A stretch of DNA of 64,000 bases, from the NCBI GenBank assembly GCA_018287875.1, contig JAGVVL010000022.1, forward strand, positions 1,302,001 through 1,366,000, given 5' to 3'. The notes beneath the pieces are model-generated. The model was not told the DNA's origin and searched no databases. It was given only the letters and a program-made list of their open reading frames with translations. Below are positions 34,120 to 44,683 of the stretch, piece by piece. Both the position numbers and the translations under genes were made by a program. The stretch comes from Nigrospora sphaerica. Taxonomy: Eukaryota > Ascomycota > Sordariomycetes > Amphisphaeriales > Apiosporaceae. Each line of letters opens with the position of its first letter. Position 1 is the first letter of the stretch.

Positions 34120-34230
34120 GGTGTGAGAGTAGGCAAGGGGATTTCTTATGTGAATTGATCGTGGCGGTTCTGGTGGAAGCTGGCGGGTGGCCTGGGAGTT
34201 CCAACCACAGAGACGGGGACGAAACCGCAC

Positions 34231-34237
34231 TTTTATA
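34231..34237 (-). promoter_or_regulatory. TATA box of the small secreted peptide gene
   Basis: TATAAAA on the minus strand about 112 bp upstream of the ATG at 34119. Confidence 0.55.
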
Positions 34238-37200
34238 CGTGAGGGGGCTATAGCCTGGGCAAGTTCAAGAGCCTGGAAACCCCATCCCGACACCGCTGTG
34301 AGCTAGAAACCATCACATCGTGCCGCCTCAGCCGCACAGCGTCGGCCCTCGGCCGCTTGAAATCAACGCCATGCAATGAAGCAAACTGCGCTCTCCCTAA
34401 TTATCCAGGGGGCTCCTCCGCGGCTTGGCGGTCACTGTGGGGAGGAGATTCCGTCGCAAGGGATGGATGGCTTCTGACCACCCCAGCGGTTCTCCAGCAG
34501 CGAGCCATACGCCCGTGATAGCCTAGCCATGGGTAGTTGGCTGAGCCGAAGTCGTGGTCGCAGACCAGGCTTGAATGGAAGCGTCCTCTGGCTACAATAA
34601 CGACACAACAGTAGTTACAGGTGGCGCACACTCACTACCGCAGAGCGCTACCGTAGCTAAGTAGTCAAGCCTGTCCGTGTACCCGATAACAATTCACGTG
34701 CCTTGCAAGCTTGGCATGCAGATATGTACCTATCTGAGTGTTACCGGCACTCCGGTTCATCCTGCAGTTGGTCGGCTTCCCGTGTGACCACCCTTGCCTG
34801 ATTCAATTCCAGTGGGACTGGGGAAAGTGAGGGCGGACATGTACCAGAAAGCGCCTGGCGCTGGACGCGGTTTCTCCATGTTCGAACGCACGTAGGTACC
34901 TTAGTAAGTACCTCATCCACATTGAAGTAAGTAAAGTACTTTACATAAAGGAGCCCCTCGCATGCGGTAGCAAACTCGACTAGCCCTGCGACATCCGAGT
35001 CTGCAATGAAGCAACGGGCATCGTGGCTGCCTCGTCGTTCGTCCTTTGAGGAAAGGGCGACGGACTACTCTCACACCACAAACGTGCGCCTGCCAGCCTC
35101 TTCCCTTTCCAAGCCTTTTTCGATCAAGATTATCGCAATCTGCAGATACTACAACTATTTTCCCCGTTCGATCCTGCTTTCTTGACCATGATCACTGAGC
35201 GAGACCTGGCCATCATATCTGTTCTTCCGGTCGCCGTTCTCACCTTGTGCGGCGAGCGGCGTCGATTCCTCCCGCCAATCACACAGCGGGTATCCGGGGA
35301 GGCGCTTGTAGCCACGGATTACGTCCCACAGAACGTCTGCAGGACATGAGGCCGCTCTTGGCAGTTGGGATGGGCCCTGGGGCATTCCATGTCTGTGTCG
35401 GTGTCGACGGCCATCTTCACCGCCGACGGACTCGGGTTATTTCGTCATGTCCGGGGACGTCGGGAACCAAACCCCCGATCCGTCGCACTAAACACCGGCT
35501 CGCAGTCTTATCAGCCCCGTCCTGCCCAACCTCGGTTCCACCGAGCGGCTTCCTGTCCGATGCGGCTGTTACAATGCCGGGTTGGCACGGCGCCCCCCGG
35601 TGGTGCGTGCCGGCCCGCGAGTCATGGACCGAATGCGTTTCCACTTCTCCCGGCTTCTATCAATAAGACGGGCGTTGCCCGCCTGGGCAGGGAGCCATTC
35701 ATGACCTTACCGTTGGTCTCGGCGTGCGCGTGCCTGGTGCCTGGCAATTTGGCGGCAATCCTGGGGCTGGGCTCGCTGGCAGCGCCCCCAAGCAAGCAGA
35801 CAAACAAGCGCTGGCGCGGGGGGGCTTTCAGCCTGCCCAGTGGACCAGGGCCACAGCAGCTCATCGACATGACAGACACAACAATGTTCTTTCAGTTCTT
35901 GCCACGATCAGCGATCTCTGACGCCACTCGAGATCCTGAAAATCGTTGACGACCAGTGTCAAGCGCGACCAACCGTCCCCGCGGTCTTCCCAGAAGCTTG
36001 TTCCCTGCCCGTTTGCTGCGACAGGGTCTTCTCCACAGCCACAGTTGCGCTCGGATGACAAGAATAGACCAGGCAGATACAAATAGGGCTAGGTGGTCCG
36101 CCCCCTGAGAATCCCGCAACCATGACTGCCCGGTTCGGCCGCCCATCATTGCTTTCCGCAGCCTCGCGAGCCTCGGATACATCAGAAGGAGCACAAAAAA
36201 CAATGCTAGCCCCTGCCGACGATGGTCATGGCACCTTGGTCTTTATTCGTGAGTTCCATCCTCAGCATTCGCCCGCTTCCTCGAGGAAGCTGGCCGGCGG
36301 GCAATTGGTGGGCACCAGAGCATGCTGGTCCACCCGGCGTTCCGTGCGGCGAAGGACCCGTGGGTGGCTATCGCGTCACACTGCGCAGGGGTTCGGATCC
36401 TTCATCGTGCCACCGCTGTTCTAGGCGTCAACATTGGCCCATGGCCCCTCCGCATCCGGTGACTGACGCTCGCGAGAGCCCCGCGATGCCGAGCTTCCCA
36501 ATTGCGAGTCATTGGCCCCGTGAATACACGTTCTTTCGGGCCACCCATGGGGGCGGGAGATCGGGAGCCTAAATCCCAGCGCTAGGGCCCCGCACTCCCA
36601 GCGCGCACAGCCAGCTTCGCCAAAAGATGACGGTTGAGTAAGGAGGCCGACGATGGTGATGAGCACTAAAAAGTACACACGCAAATAGCCACCTGTGTCT
36701 GCCTTGCGAAGGCGCCTTTCCGTACGTAACGATCATCTCACGCCCCAAGCAATCATCGCATCCTCAAGCGAACAGCCTTCAGTCCACGACTACGGAAGAG
36801 AGGGACCACCCGGAATCCTAGAGGCTGTACCGAAACATTAAGCGAAATGCGCACGGGGGCCGCTAGCTGCCCGTGGTCGTGAGCAGTTTGGTATTCTCGA
36901 CAAAAAGAGCAGAAGCGCCGGCCGGCCGAATGGCATACAGCGAGCGACGGCTGCTATGAAACGTAGTGGCTGCTGGCGAGGACGGCTTCATTGGTGAGGA
37001 TTCGCGATCCTTCGGCCTGCTCATCTACGGCTCCTGGCGCTCCCGGCCCCCGGATGCCTGTCGCGCAAGCAGACGGACGACCAGGCCAGTCCGTGGGCGC
37101 AGCCTAAGCAAGACCAGGACCCTGAAGATGTTTGGGGCAATAAGGCAGGCTTGCTGGGTGGGTGCAAATGACTGCGTCCTCCGGTTGCACTACAGTTACT

Positions 37201-38350
37201 GTAGCGGCTACCAGCCTCCGACCCTCCCTGTCTGCTCGCCTTCCCCTCTTGGCTCCTGGCCTGGCAGCACAGCACGGCACAGCACGGCTTGGCGGCTCTG
37301 GCATCCTCCGCAAAGGGCAAGATGTTCGCCTTTTTGGCCAGAGGCCTGTTTTCGCGCCAATGGCAGTGGTGCAACAGCGGGCCTTGGCCAGCCCTTTTCA
37401 GCGTTGGCAACAAAGGTCCTTTTGCACTGGCTGACTTTGGATGGATAGCCATCGTTGGCCAATAGCTGCACCAATCGATTCCGCGTCCTGGCCCCAGTGG
37501 ACCCCAAATGGTTGTCGAGCTAACACTCTGGCTCAATACCTGCGCGGTCCTTTGCGATCACACCTTGCACACCGCAGAGACAGCAAGCCGCAGCCAGGCA
37601 CACGTGCTGGCCTGCGCGCCCAGCCCGGCCTGCCGTAGCTGCTTCATCTCGCAAGACGGTCTCGCGCTTTCGGCTGGCCAGTTGGACTCGAGCCCACGCT
37701 GGGCGGACGGCCGACTTCTCTCGGGACCGTTCCGACTTGCCTCCAGTTGACCAGCCCAAAACCGACCAGCGCGGCAGGCAGACCAACAGACCTGGAGGTC
37801 GCAGCTCAATGTCGACCAGTCGCACATTGTCCCAGCTGCCCATCGCCCTGCGCAGGCTCAGGGGGCCGGCAACCGGGGGCTGCTCGTCGACTTCTTCCTC
37901 GATCGGCCTCCAGTGTTTCTCCTTGTCAACCCAAGCCCTGACGGTGGAGCCCACGGCTTGGCCTCCCCCACCCTGGAATGGGCCCCCGACAGCTTAGCCC
38001 GTGGCCGCAATCTATTGTGCTGCTATTCTCGGTACACAGCTCGACCTGTTCGTCCCCCGGTTACCGTGTGATTTGCTGCGCAGGCAGGCCTGGCCCGTCT
38101 TCCCGCGGTCTGGCGCTGCCACTGGCCGCCCTATGCCGTGTCAGCCCCGCCGTGGTGTCTTCCGGAGCCCGCAACATATATCAGGGCCGGGCGGCAACCT
38201 CTTGCCGCCGTCTCGTGTCGATATCACCTCGTTACCACCTCTTTGGATTCTGCTGCAGATCATCGAAGGCAGCAACTCGACTCATCACCCACCTGCCCGA
38301 TCTATCTTACAAGTCCCACCATCCACCGCACATTGTCGCCAGCCACCGTC
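34238..38350. other. Long intergenic region, no gene seen
   Basis: About 4.1 kb without a gene I can support. It includes GGTACCTTAGTAAGTACC-type palindromic motifs near 34895-34912. The right end must hold the promoter and leader of the bZIP gene. Confidence 0.45.
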
Positions 38351-39666
38351 ATGGCGAGTACCTATCAGCCAGCCCCCGCCCCGGTACGGAGTAGCCGTTC
38401 GCAGACCGTCACCTACGCCGACCTCATGAAACCTGATGAGGATTGGCGGACACTCGCGGATGCTTCGGAGCGGAGGAAGATTCAGAACCGGCTGGCCCAA
38501 CGGGCCTACAGTGAGTTATGCCAGTCATAGGCTAGGCCGCCGCCGTGTGGCTAACCCGACAACCAGGGCGAAACATGCGCGACCGCACCAAAGAGGTCGA
38601 GAAATTGAAGAAGCAGCTGCAGAAACTGCAGGGTGACAAAGAACAGCGAGGCAGCCGCGACGTGACGCCCTCGTCGGACCTAGACGCCGCCGCACACTCG
38701 CCGGGCCCAAGACCCGAGTCGACAGCCATGATGGGATCGACGACGCCCATGATCACGACGTCGGACTGGACAGGCGGTGTCTATGTTCCCGCCTGGTCCG
38801 GGCAGACGCCCGAGCCCGAGCAGCAGCAGCAGCAACTCCACAACCTCACTCTCCGGGACGCCGAACAGCCCCTCAACTATGACGGGCCGTCCTTCTTCCC
38901 CGCGCTGCCGGGCACGCACGAATTCCCCGCCGTGGCTTCGCCGCCTGCACTGGCGGCGCCGGCGGGCGGGCGGAGCCGCGCCGTTTCGGCCTGCAGCCTC
39001 TCGTCGCCTCCGATGCAGCACCAGCACCTTCGCAGCAACAGCAATCCCCCACCTTGCTTCGCACCCCGGGGCGTCAGCCCGGCTCCGGGTTCTTGGGTGC
39101 ACCAGCCGGTCGAAAGCCACGAGGGTTACGATACCCTCCAGCTGCCCGTCTCGGCACCGTCCATGCTGGCGGCGTCACCGGCTGGCTACGAGCTGTACCA
39201 GGATGATGCTGCCATGGGCCTCCCGCAGCCCGACTCCTTCTCGCTCGACGACGGCCAGCATGCGCGCCCCATGGCGTACCCGTCGCCTCCTGACACGTCG
39301 GACCTGCACCACAGCTGGACAGGCTACGAAAGCACCAAGGCCGAGCGCGCACGCAGCGCCTCAGCAGCATCGGTCGCGTTGCTTTTGGAGCAGCAACAGG
39401 CTCCCAGCGAGGCTGCGCCAGCGCGGGTCCTTCCCGACACCAATGCACCCCTCCTCCACCTCGCCGTCTCGGGCGGCCACCTCGACACGCTGCGCTTCCT
39501 GCTTCAGCGGTACGACATCAACATCAACGGCCGCAATAACCAGGGCTACACGGCTATTCAGCTGGCCGTCATGGGCGGACGCACCGACATGGTGGCCCTG
39601 CTCCTCGAGCACGGCGCCGATGTGAACACGGAGGACATGGGCGAGGGCGACTCCCGGTTGGGCTGA
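38351..39666 (+). CDS. bZIP transcription factor with C-terminal ankyrin repeats
   Basis: A 419-residue protein. Exons are 38351-38510 and 38567-39666, split by a 56-bp intron (GTGAGT, branch CTAAC, acceptor CCAG) inside the basic region. Splicing restores ERRKIQNRLAQRAYRRNMRD, with the bZIP basic signature N46-x-x-A-Q-R. A short leucine-zipper-like coil (EVEKLKKQLQKLQ) follows. The middle is Gln/Ser/Pro-rich and disordered. The C-terminus carries two ankyrin repeats (APLLHLAVSGGHLDTLRFLL and GYTAIQLAVMGGRTDMVALLLEHGADVN). This bZIP-ankyrin architecture is typical of a filamentous-fungal regulator family. It acts in the nucleus, with ankyrin repeats as a likely protein-binding or retention module. 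Targets are unknown. Confidence 0.93.
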
Positions 39667-41898
39667 TGGCGGGACCTGTTTGCTCTTTTTTTTCGGGTTT
39701 CTCACTTTTCACGATGAATACGCATAAGCGGGCCGGCGTTGCAGACGTGCTTACCACGGGGTTTGGGCCTCATCGTACAGGAGAGCCAGGCGGGTTTGCT
39801 GTAGGTTTACGGAAGGGGACTGTTTCACGGGTCGGGCGTTACGGGCGCATTTGTTTAGACAGCATTGCATACCTGCATCAGTATCACACGATATCAGGAT
39901 GGCGGGCGGTTAGAGGAGAGGGAATATACCCAAAAGCCAGACACATACATACACACGCACAATTACATACACACAATACATACGGACTACATGTTGCACA
40001 CACACGCACACACCACACACCACACAAAATCTTCCGTACAGCCTTGGACTCTTCAAGACACACAGTGGGTGGCGATATACCCTGCCTGTGGGTTCGGGAA
40101 GACGTACCGACGTGGCCCACGATGCAGCACTGGGGCGTTGCACATGTGTGTCATGGAGGCATGCGTCGGGTAGCTGCGAAGGTGCGAGCCAAGCCCAGCA
40201 CCGACTGCTTGGGTTCTGGATTCTGGACGGCCCCAGCCGTGGGATGCAAGGCCGCAACATCTGTACAGCGTTGCCACTGGCCTTTTTTTTTCTTCCCCTT
40301 CTGCTCCTCCTTTGCCGGGGCAGGCTGGGAAATGGCATGATTTTGGGACGAGGGCCCCGAGCGCTCTCCCCTCCTCCCCCATCTGGGTTTGCGCCCGCTT
40401 CTCCGGCCCCCAGGGGAGAGGGGTTTTCACGTAGTAGACGAGGGCGGGTAACGGGCCGGCTCTCGCAAACCAGCCAGCCAGAAGAGGCGGTACAGGGGGA
40501 CGGGGGGGGAGGGCAAGCGGATACCCGCAACTGGCGGGAGACCCTTTAATCCCTGTGCGAGATGAAGAGGGGGGTCCGCTTTTCCATTTTTTCCCACTGG
40601 GTTTCCCGCGGCCCCCAACAGCCATGCATGGCTGGGAGGTTTTTGTGGTGACGATGTTGAAGAAAGCGGGGGGGCTTACAATTTCAGGAAATGTCACTTG
40701 GAATAAACAAAGGGTGCCCTTCCCCCCAAGCGCCCCGATCGGGAGGGCTGAGCCGAGAAACTGGGCCCGTCGCGCCAACGGACGGGCGTGGAAGGAGAAC
40801 GGGAGGGGGCGTAGGGGGAACGGCAGATGACGAAGGGCGCGCCGCACCGGTCGGTCGTCTAGCCCAGATGCGGCTATCAGGTCGCGCCAGGGGCCGCGTG
40901 CCGAATCACATGCAGCCCCGGGCGACCGTGGCATCTGTCCCGGCGGAAAGGATGCGAGAAGGGTAAGATGCCTTCCTGCCGCCGACGGGTTGCGCCATGG
41001 GCACGAGGGGCATGCGCATCAAGGGACTTTGGCTGGTGGTCGGCGACCCTCTTCCCCCATGTCCCGGGGCGGACTTTGGGGCGAGCGTTGCCGGCCGGGC
41101 GCACCAGCGGTTGTACGAATCACTGTAAGTACGGGGAGGGGAGCTGTACACTGATTGTGCAGGCCACGACCGAGGAGGCCGGGCAGGGTTCTGGGGCCTG
41201 CTCGGGTCAAGAAAGCGGTTCGTTCGGTAGGTCGCCGTCCTGTAGGGTTACCCCCCCCCCCTTTTTCCTCGTTTTTCTTGTCTTGCCCTCCCATGACAAA
41301 TGCTCTTGACCCAAAAGTGTTCGCCGACCTCCCTTCCCACAGAAAAAGAGGGGGAAGACCGGTGGAACCCCTCGCGGGGTCCACAACAAAAGCCCTTGCA
41401 TGACCGGGGGGTCCTAAGTCGAAAACGACTTGCTCTTCCTCCCCACCGGCCCACGAAATCGAGAGGCCAGGAGATGCGCACCCAGGCCCAAGGCCCCGGG
41501 TTCCGTCATCCGATGGCTCCGCCGTATGGGCAGTCGCCGGGATCGTGGGGGGACTATTGGGAAACGTTGCACGGCCAAACCAGGGGGAGACGGACGAACA
41601 TGGACAAAAAGAGCAAACCCCCCTCCACCTTCCTCCCGTTTTCCGCTGGACAACGACGGCCCGCCCTGTCCGGCCAGCAGTAACGTTGCTATTTTGGACA
41701 CCCAGCCACGACGGGGCTGGGCCTTTCCCTTGTCTTATCTGACGCTCTGTTCTCTGGTTCGGGGGTATCCGCCTTCCGGCCGCTGTGGCGCGGCTGTGGC
41801 ACGGCTTTCTTCACCCATGAAAGAGAGTCGCACCCCAGGAATCCACAAACAAGCCGGCGAGACGCCCTCACTGTCCGATTTCGCAGCGCAGCAGCGCT
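39667..41898. other. Intergenic with CA/TA microsatellite
   Basis: Contains an imperfect ACACAT/CACA tract at about 39943-40024, then GC-rich low-complexity DNA. The long minus-strand frames here (for example 40053-40934) have biased composition and no domain. Confidence 0.5.
39943..40024. repeat. Imperfect CA-rich microsatellite
   Basis: Alternating ACACAT, ACACAC and CACACC units over about 80 bp. Confidence 0.8.
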
Positions 41899-42328
41899 GG
41901 TTAAAAGCCGATCTGATATTTCGACAAGGACAGGGCCGCGCAGTTCACGAACGTCGACTTGCCTGTGCCCTGCCGGCCATGATTCCCAAGACACACCCCA
42001 ATGGCCCAGCAACTTGAATACCGCTGTCTCCGAAAGTGACTACGTTCCTTTCCAGGAATTTTGTAACGCTGGAATTCCTGTTCGACGGGATACCGAGGTC
42101 CGGTAAAGGCTTGGGGTTCGTCAGAAACAAGGGATCGAGGCCGAGCGAGGCCAGAGGCGGCGGGTTGAACGTAGAGGCCCCCCGGTTGAGCGTAGAGGCG
42201 CCCGCTGGTAAAAAACCCGCATACCCCAGCTCTGTCTTCCATGACGTTGCCCCCGTTGGGAGTTTCCCGTCGTTTTTAGAAGAGCCTCGGGTTCTTGAGT
42301 AGTCGACATCGGCTTTCTCGCCCGTCAT
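41899..42328 (-). pseudogene. P-loop (G-domain-like) gene fragment, frameshifted and truncated
   Basis: From an ATG at 42328 about 125 protein-like codons lead to VTFGDSGIQVAGPLGCVLGIM. The next frame reads GRQGTGKSTFVNCAALSLSK, a convincing Walker A loop (GxxxxGKST). Adding one base at the GGCC after ATG would join them as LGIMGRQGTGKSTF. After that only about ten codons remain before a stop, so switch motifs and the rest of a GTPase or ATPase domain are absent. A TATA-like stretch lies about 125 bp upstream. I read this as the 5' remnant of a P-loop NTPase gene, possibly an AIG1/G-domain type. The family is uncertain. Confidence 0.38.
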
Positions 42329-42862
42329 GGTTGCCTGTGCCGCGGGCCGAGTAGGGTTCACAGTCAACAGTGGCAGAATTCGGCAATCCTGGAAGGGGAC
42401 GAAGTCGATGAACTTCCATTCGATATCACGACTTTCGTCTTTTCGTTTTCATAATATATGGAACTGATTGGATGGCCAGAGATCAGGTGATGACTCATCC
42501 AAACTTGGACTTTAAGATCACGGCCTGAATACCCAGAATCCTCCAGCCATGCGGCGGTAGTAAGCGATTGGGCAATCCCTTCTGCCTTCCTCTCCGCTTC
42601 TCCCTCCTTTAAGCTACATTTCCCTCTATTCTAGTCTCGGCTCCCGAGGACGGCTTATGTTTCAACAGTCGGTAAGCGAGCTACGCCTACAGTCTACTTT
42701 AGTTTCTACCTCAGACTGGCTGCTTCCTACCATATTCCTATGGATGATCTCTTATCCCAAAGTTCTCAAATTTGAAAGCATATCTACCGAGCCAGGGTGG
42801 GGAATTTATAGGCGATCCTACTCGACCCTCGCCTCCCATGAAACTTGAAGCGAGCTTACAGT
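42329..42862. other. Intergenic, no gene seen
   Basis: No supported gene. A minus-strand TATA-like stretch occurs at about 42451-42459. Confidence 0.45.
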
Positions 42863-43905
42863 TCAAAGAAGTTCAGAGCGGCGCCGGTAATCGCCCTCCA
42901 TCTCGTGGTGGCCCGGTACGACGGGGTGCGGGGGATAAGACGACGGCGCCGCAGCATAGGGGGGGTGGTGGGCGAGCTCGGCGCGCATCTCCTCGGGGCC
43001 TTGGCGGGCGGCGGCCCGAGGACCCGGTGGCTTCCGCCTGCGCCGCCGCAACACGAGGAAGACGGCCGTGGCCGCGAGGAGGACACCGACGCCGACGCCG
43101 ACGCCGACGCCGATGCGCACGCCCGTCGACAGGCCGTCCGAGGGCCGCCCGGCGTCCGGAAGCGCGCCGCCGGAGGATCCGGGGTTCCCGTCTGGGGATG
43201 CGGGATCGGAGGGAGGGCTGGTCTGCGGCGGGGGGTCAGCGAACGTCCTAGGGTTGGTGCGAGGTGGTGGAACGGAAAAGCCAGATAAAAGGGGGGCCGG
43301 GCCGCGTTGGCGCAGGCGGGGGATAGGGGTTGCGTACCGGCGTCGCGTAGACGAAAGCGACGGCAAAAAGGTGGGCGGGCGTCCCTATGTCGGCCCGCCC
43401 TACGCTCGCTGTTGATGATACCATGTCAGTCCAGGTAGCATCAACACCCACGCGGCTGCTAAACATGGAGGCGCATCGGTAGTAGGAATGCCCCGAAAAC
43501 GGGTCCGCCTCGGAGTTGTAGCAGGAGAAGGCCAACGCCCTGCGTTTGCTTGTGAGCCGGCTTGCCTCGGTGACCCAAAGGGGGGAAACCGAATAAGGAA
43601 CTTACTTACGTGGGGCAGCAGACCACGGCCTCGGGCGCCCAGCGGCAGCCCGTCGGAACCGGTGTATAGGCGGATGGGCACCCGGTGGCTGCAAACGTGG
43701 CGTCGGTAGCCCAGCCGGGCGGAAGACATTCGCTGGTTTGCGCAGGGCCGCCGAGGACGAGGCGCCGCTGGTTTGCGCCCCATTGCCAGACATAGTATCC
43801 GGCTTCGTTCAGATCGCAGGCCGGTTGGGACGGACTCCAGTTCAGCGGTATCGTCGGCGTGCTGGCGCCGGTGGGGCCGCCGGCGCTGGTCGGGCCTGAC
43901 GCCAT
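42863..43905 (-). CDS. Single-pass membrane protein with cysteine-rich ectodomain
   Basis: A 285-residue protein from three exons: 43905-43610, 43539-43338 and 43222-42863. Introns are 70 bp (GTAAGT, branch CTCAC, CGCAG) and 115 bp (GTACGC, branch CTGAC, CGCAG), and phases agree. The N-terminal half carries Cys motifs in the order CDLNEAG, ECLPPGW, GCPSAYTPV and VVCCPT, a pattern seen in many fungal cell-surface proteins of unknown function. A Pro/Ser/Gly-rich stalk follows, then a membrane helix with a striking GVGVGVGVGV start, a RRRRR stop-transfer signal and a short cytoplasmic tail. The layout is that of a cell-wall sensor-like protein. No N-terminal signal peptide is visible, so an upstream exon may be missing or the protein inserts by its internal helix. 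Confidence 0.72.
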
Positions 43906-44683
43906 CGCGGGACTGGCCGGTGCCGTCCTTGCCGTTTCGATGCAATGTGGTTTCCCCAGAAGGAGGATTAGCGGGAGGGGGGAGGTGGGATGAAACGCAA
44001 GATAGAATGCAAAGTGCCCTTGATGTAGCGACGCCCAAGGGATGGATACGTATGCGAAGCGAAGGCCAAGAGGTCACCTGGTCATCGTATATCCTCGGCG
44101 GGCCTTGCCGTTGGTGCTGTGGCACTTACGGGCCATCATCTGGGACGTTTTCTTCCTCGGCGCTCACTGTCATAGGCTGAAGGCCCGCAACTTCGCCATT
44201 CAGCTGAACAACCCCCGCTTAGTATGCCTTGGCGAGCCAGCACGCGGAGCCGCCCCATCCTATACTACTTCCGTTTCTCATACTTGAGTCGCGCTCTTCT
44301 AGCTTGAATTACACTCTCGTCTTGTAGACTTATTGCCTTCACTCTTCAGTGCGGTGCCAGTTTCGCCAAAACTTACTTCGTGTTTTCTTGGCTATGGGGA
44401 TAGTGATACAAATAAAAACAAAAGGCTACTCCTTCCTTCCATGCGAAAAAATGCCCAAGGGTGCCGGGCCCAGCGCTATGCGATGTAATGCCGTAAATAA
44501 GATCTCCCAGAACCGGAAAATGTGAATCCCAACGCGCCGATATGTACCAGAATTCAAAACGCCGTCTGTGCCCCCTTTTCTCTCATGAACGTCGGCCCTT
44601 CTGGGCAAATACAATCCTCGTCTTTGCAGACTCGTATATATATATATCACCACACAGCCCCGCCCCCTTAGAGGTATAGAGGC
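43906..44683. other. Intergenic, short TA microsatellite
   Basis: Between the membrane protein's 5' end and the 3' end of the repeat precursor gene. It includes a TA dinucleotide run at about 44635-44647. No gene is seen. Confidence 0.5.

Noticed and set aside
34238..38350. Hidden secreted or regulatory gene in the 4-kb gap
   Set aside because: Looked for signal peptides, Zn clusters and spliced frames on both strands; nothing held together.
40053..40934. 293-codon minus-strand frame
   Set aside because: Low-complexity composition, crosses a microsatellite, no domain or splice logic.
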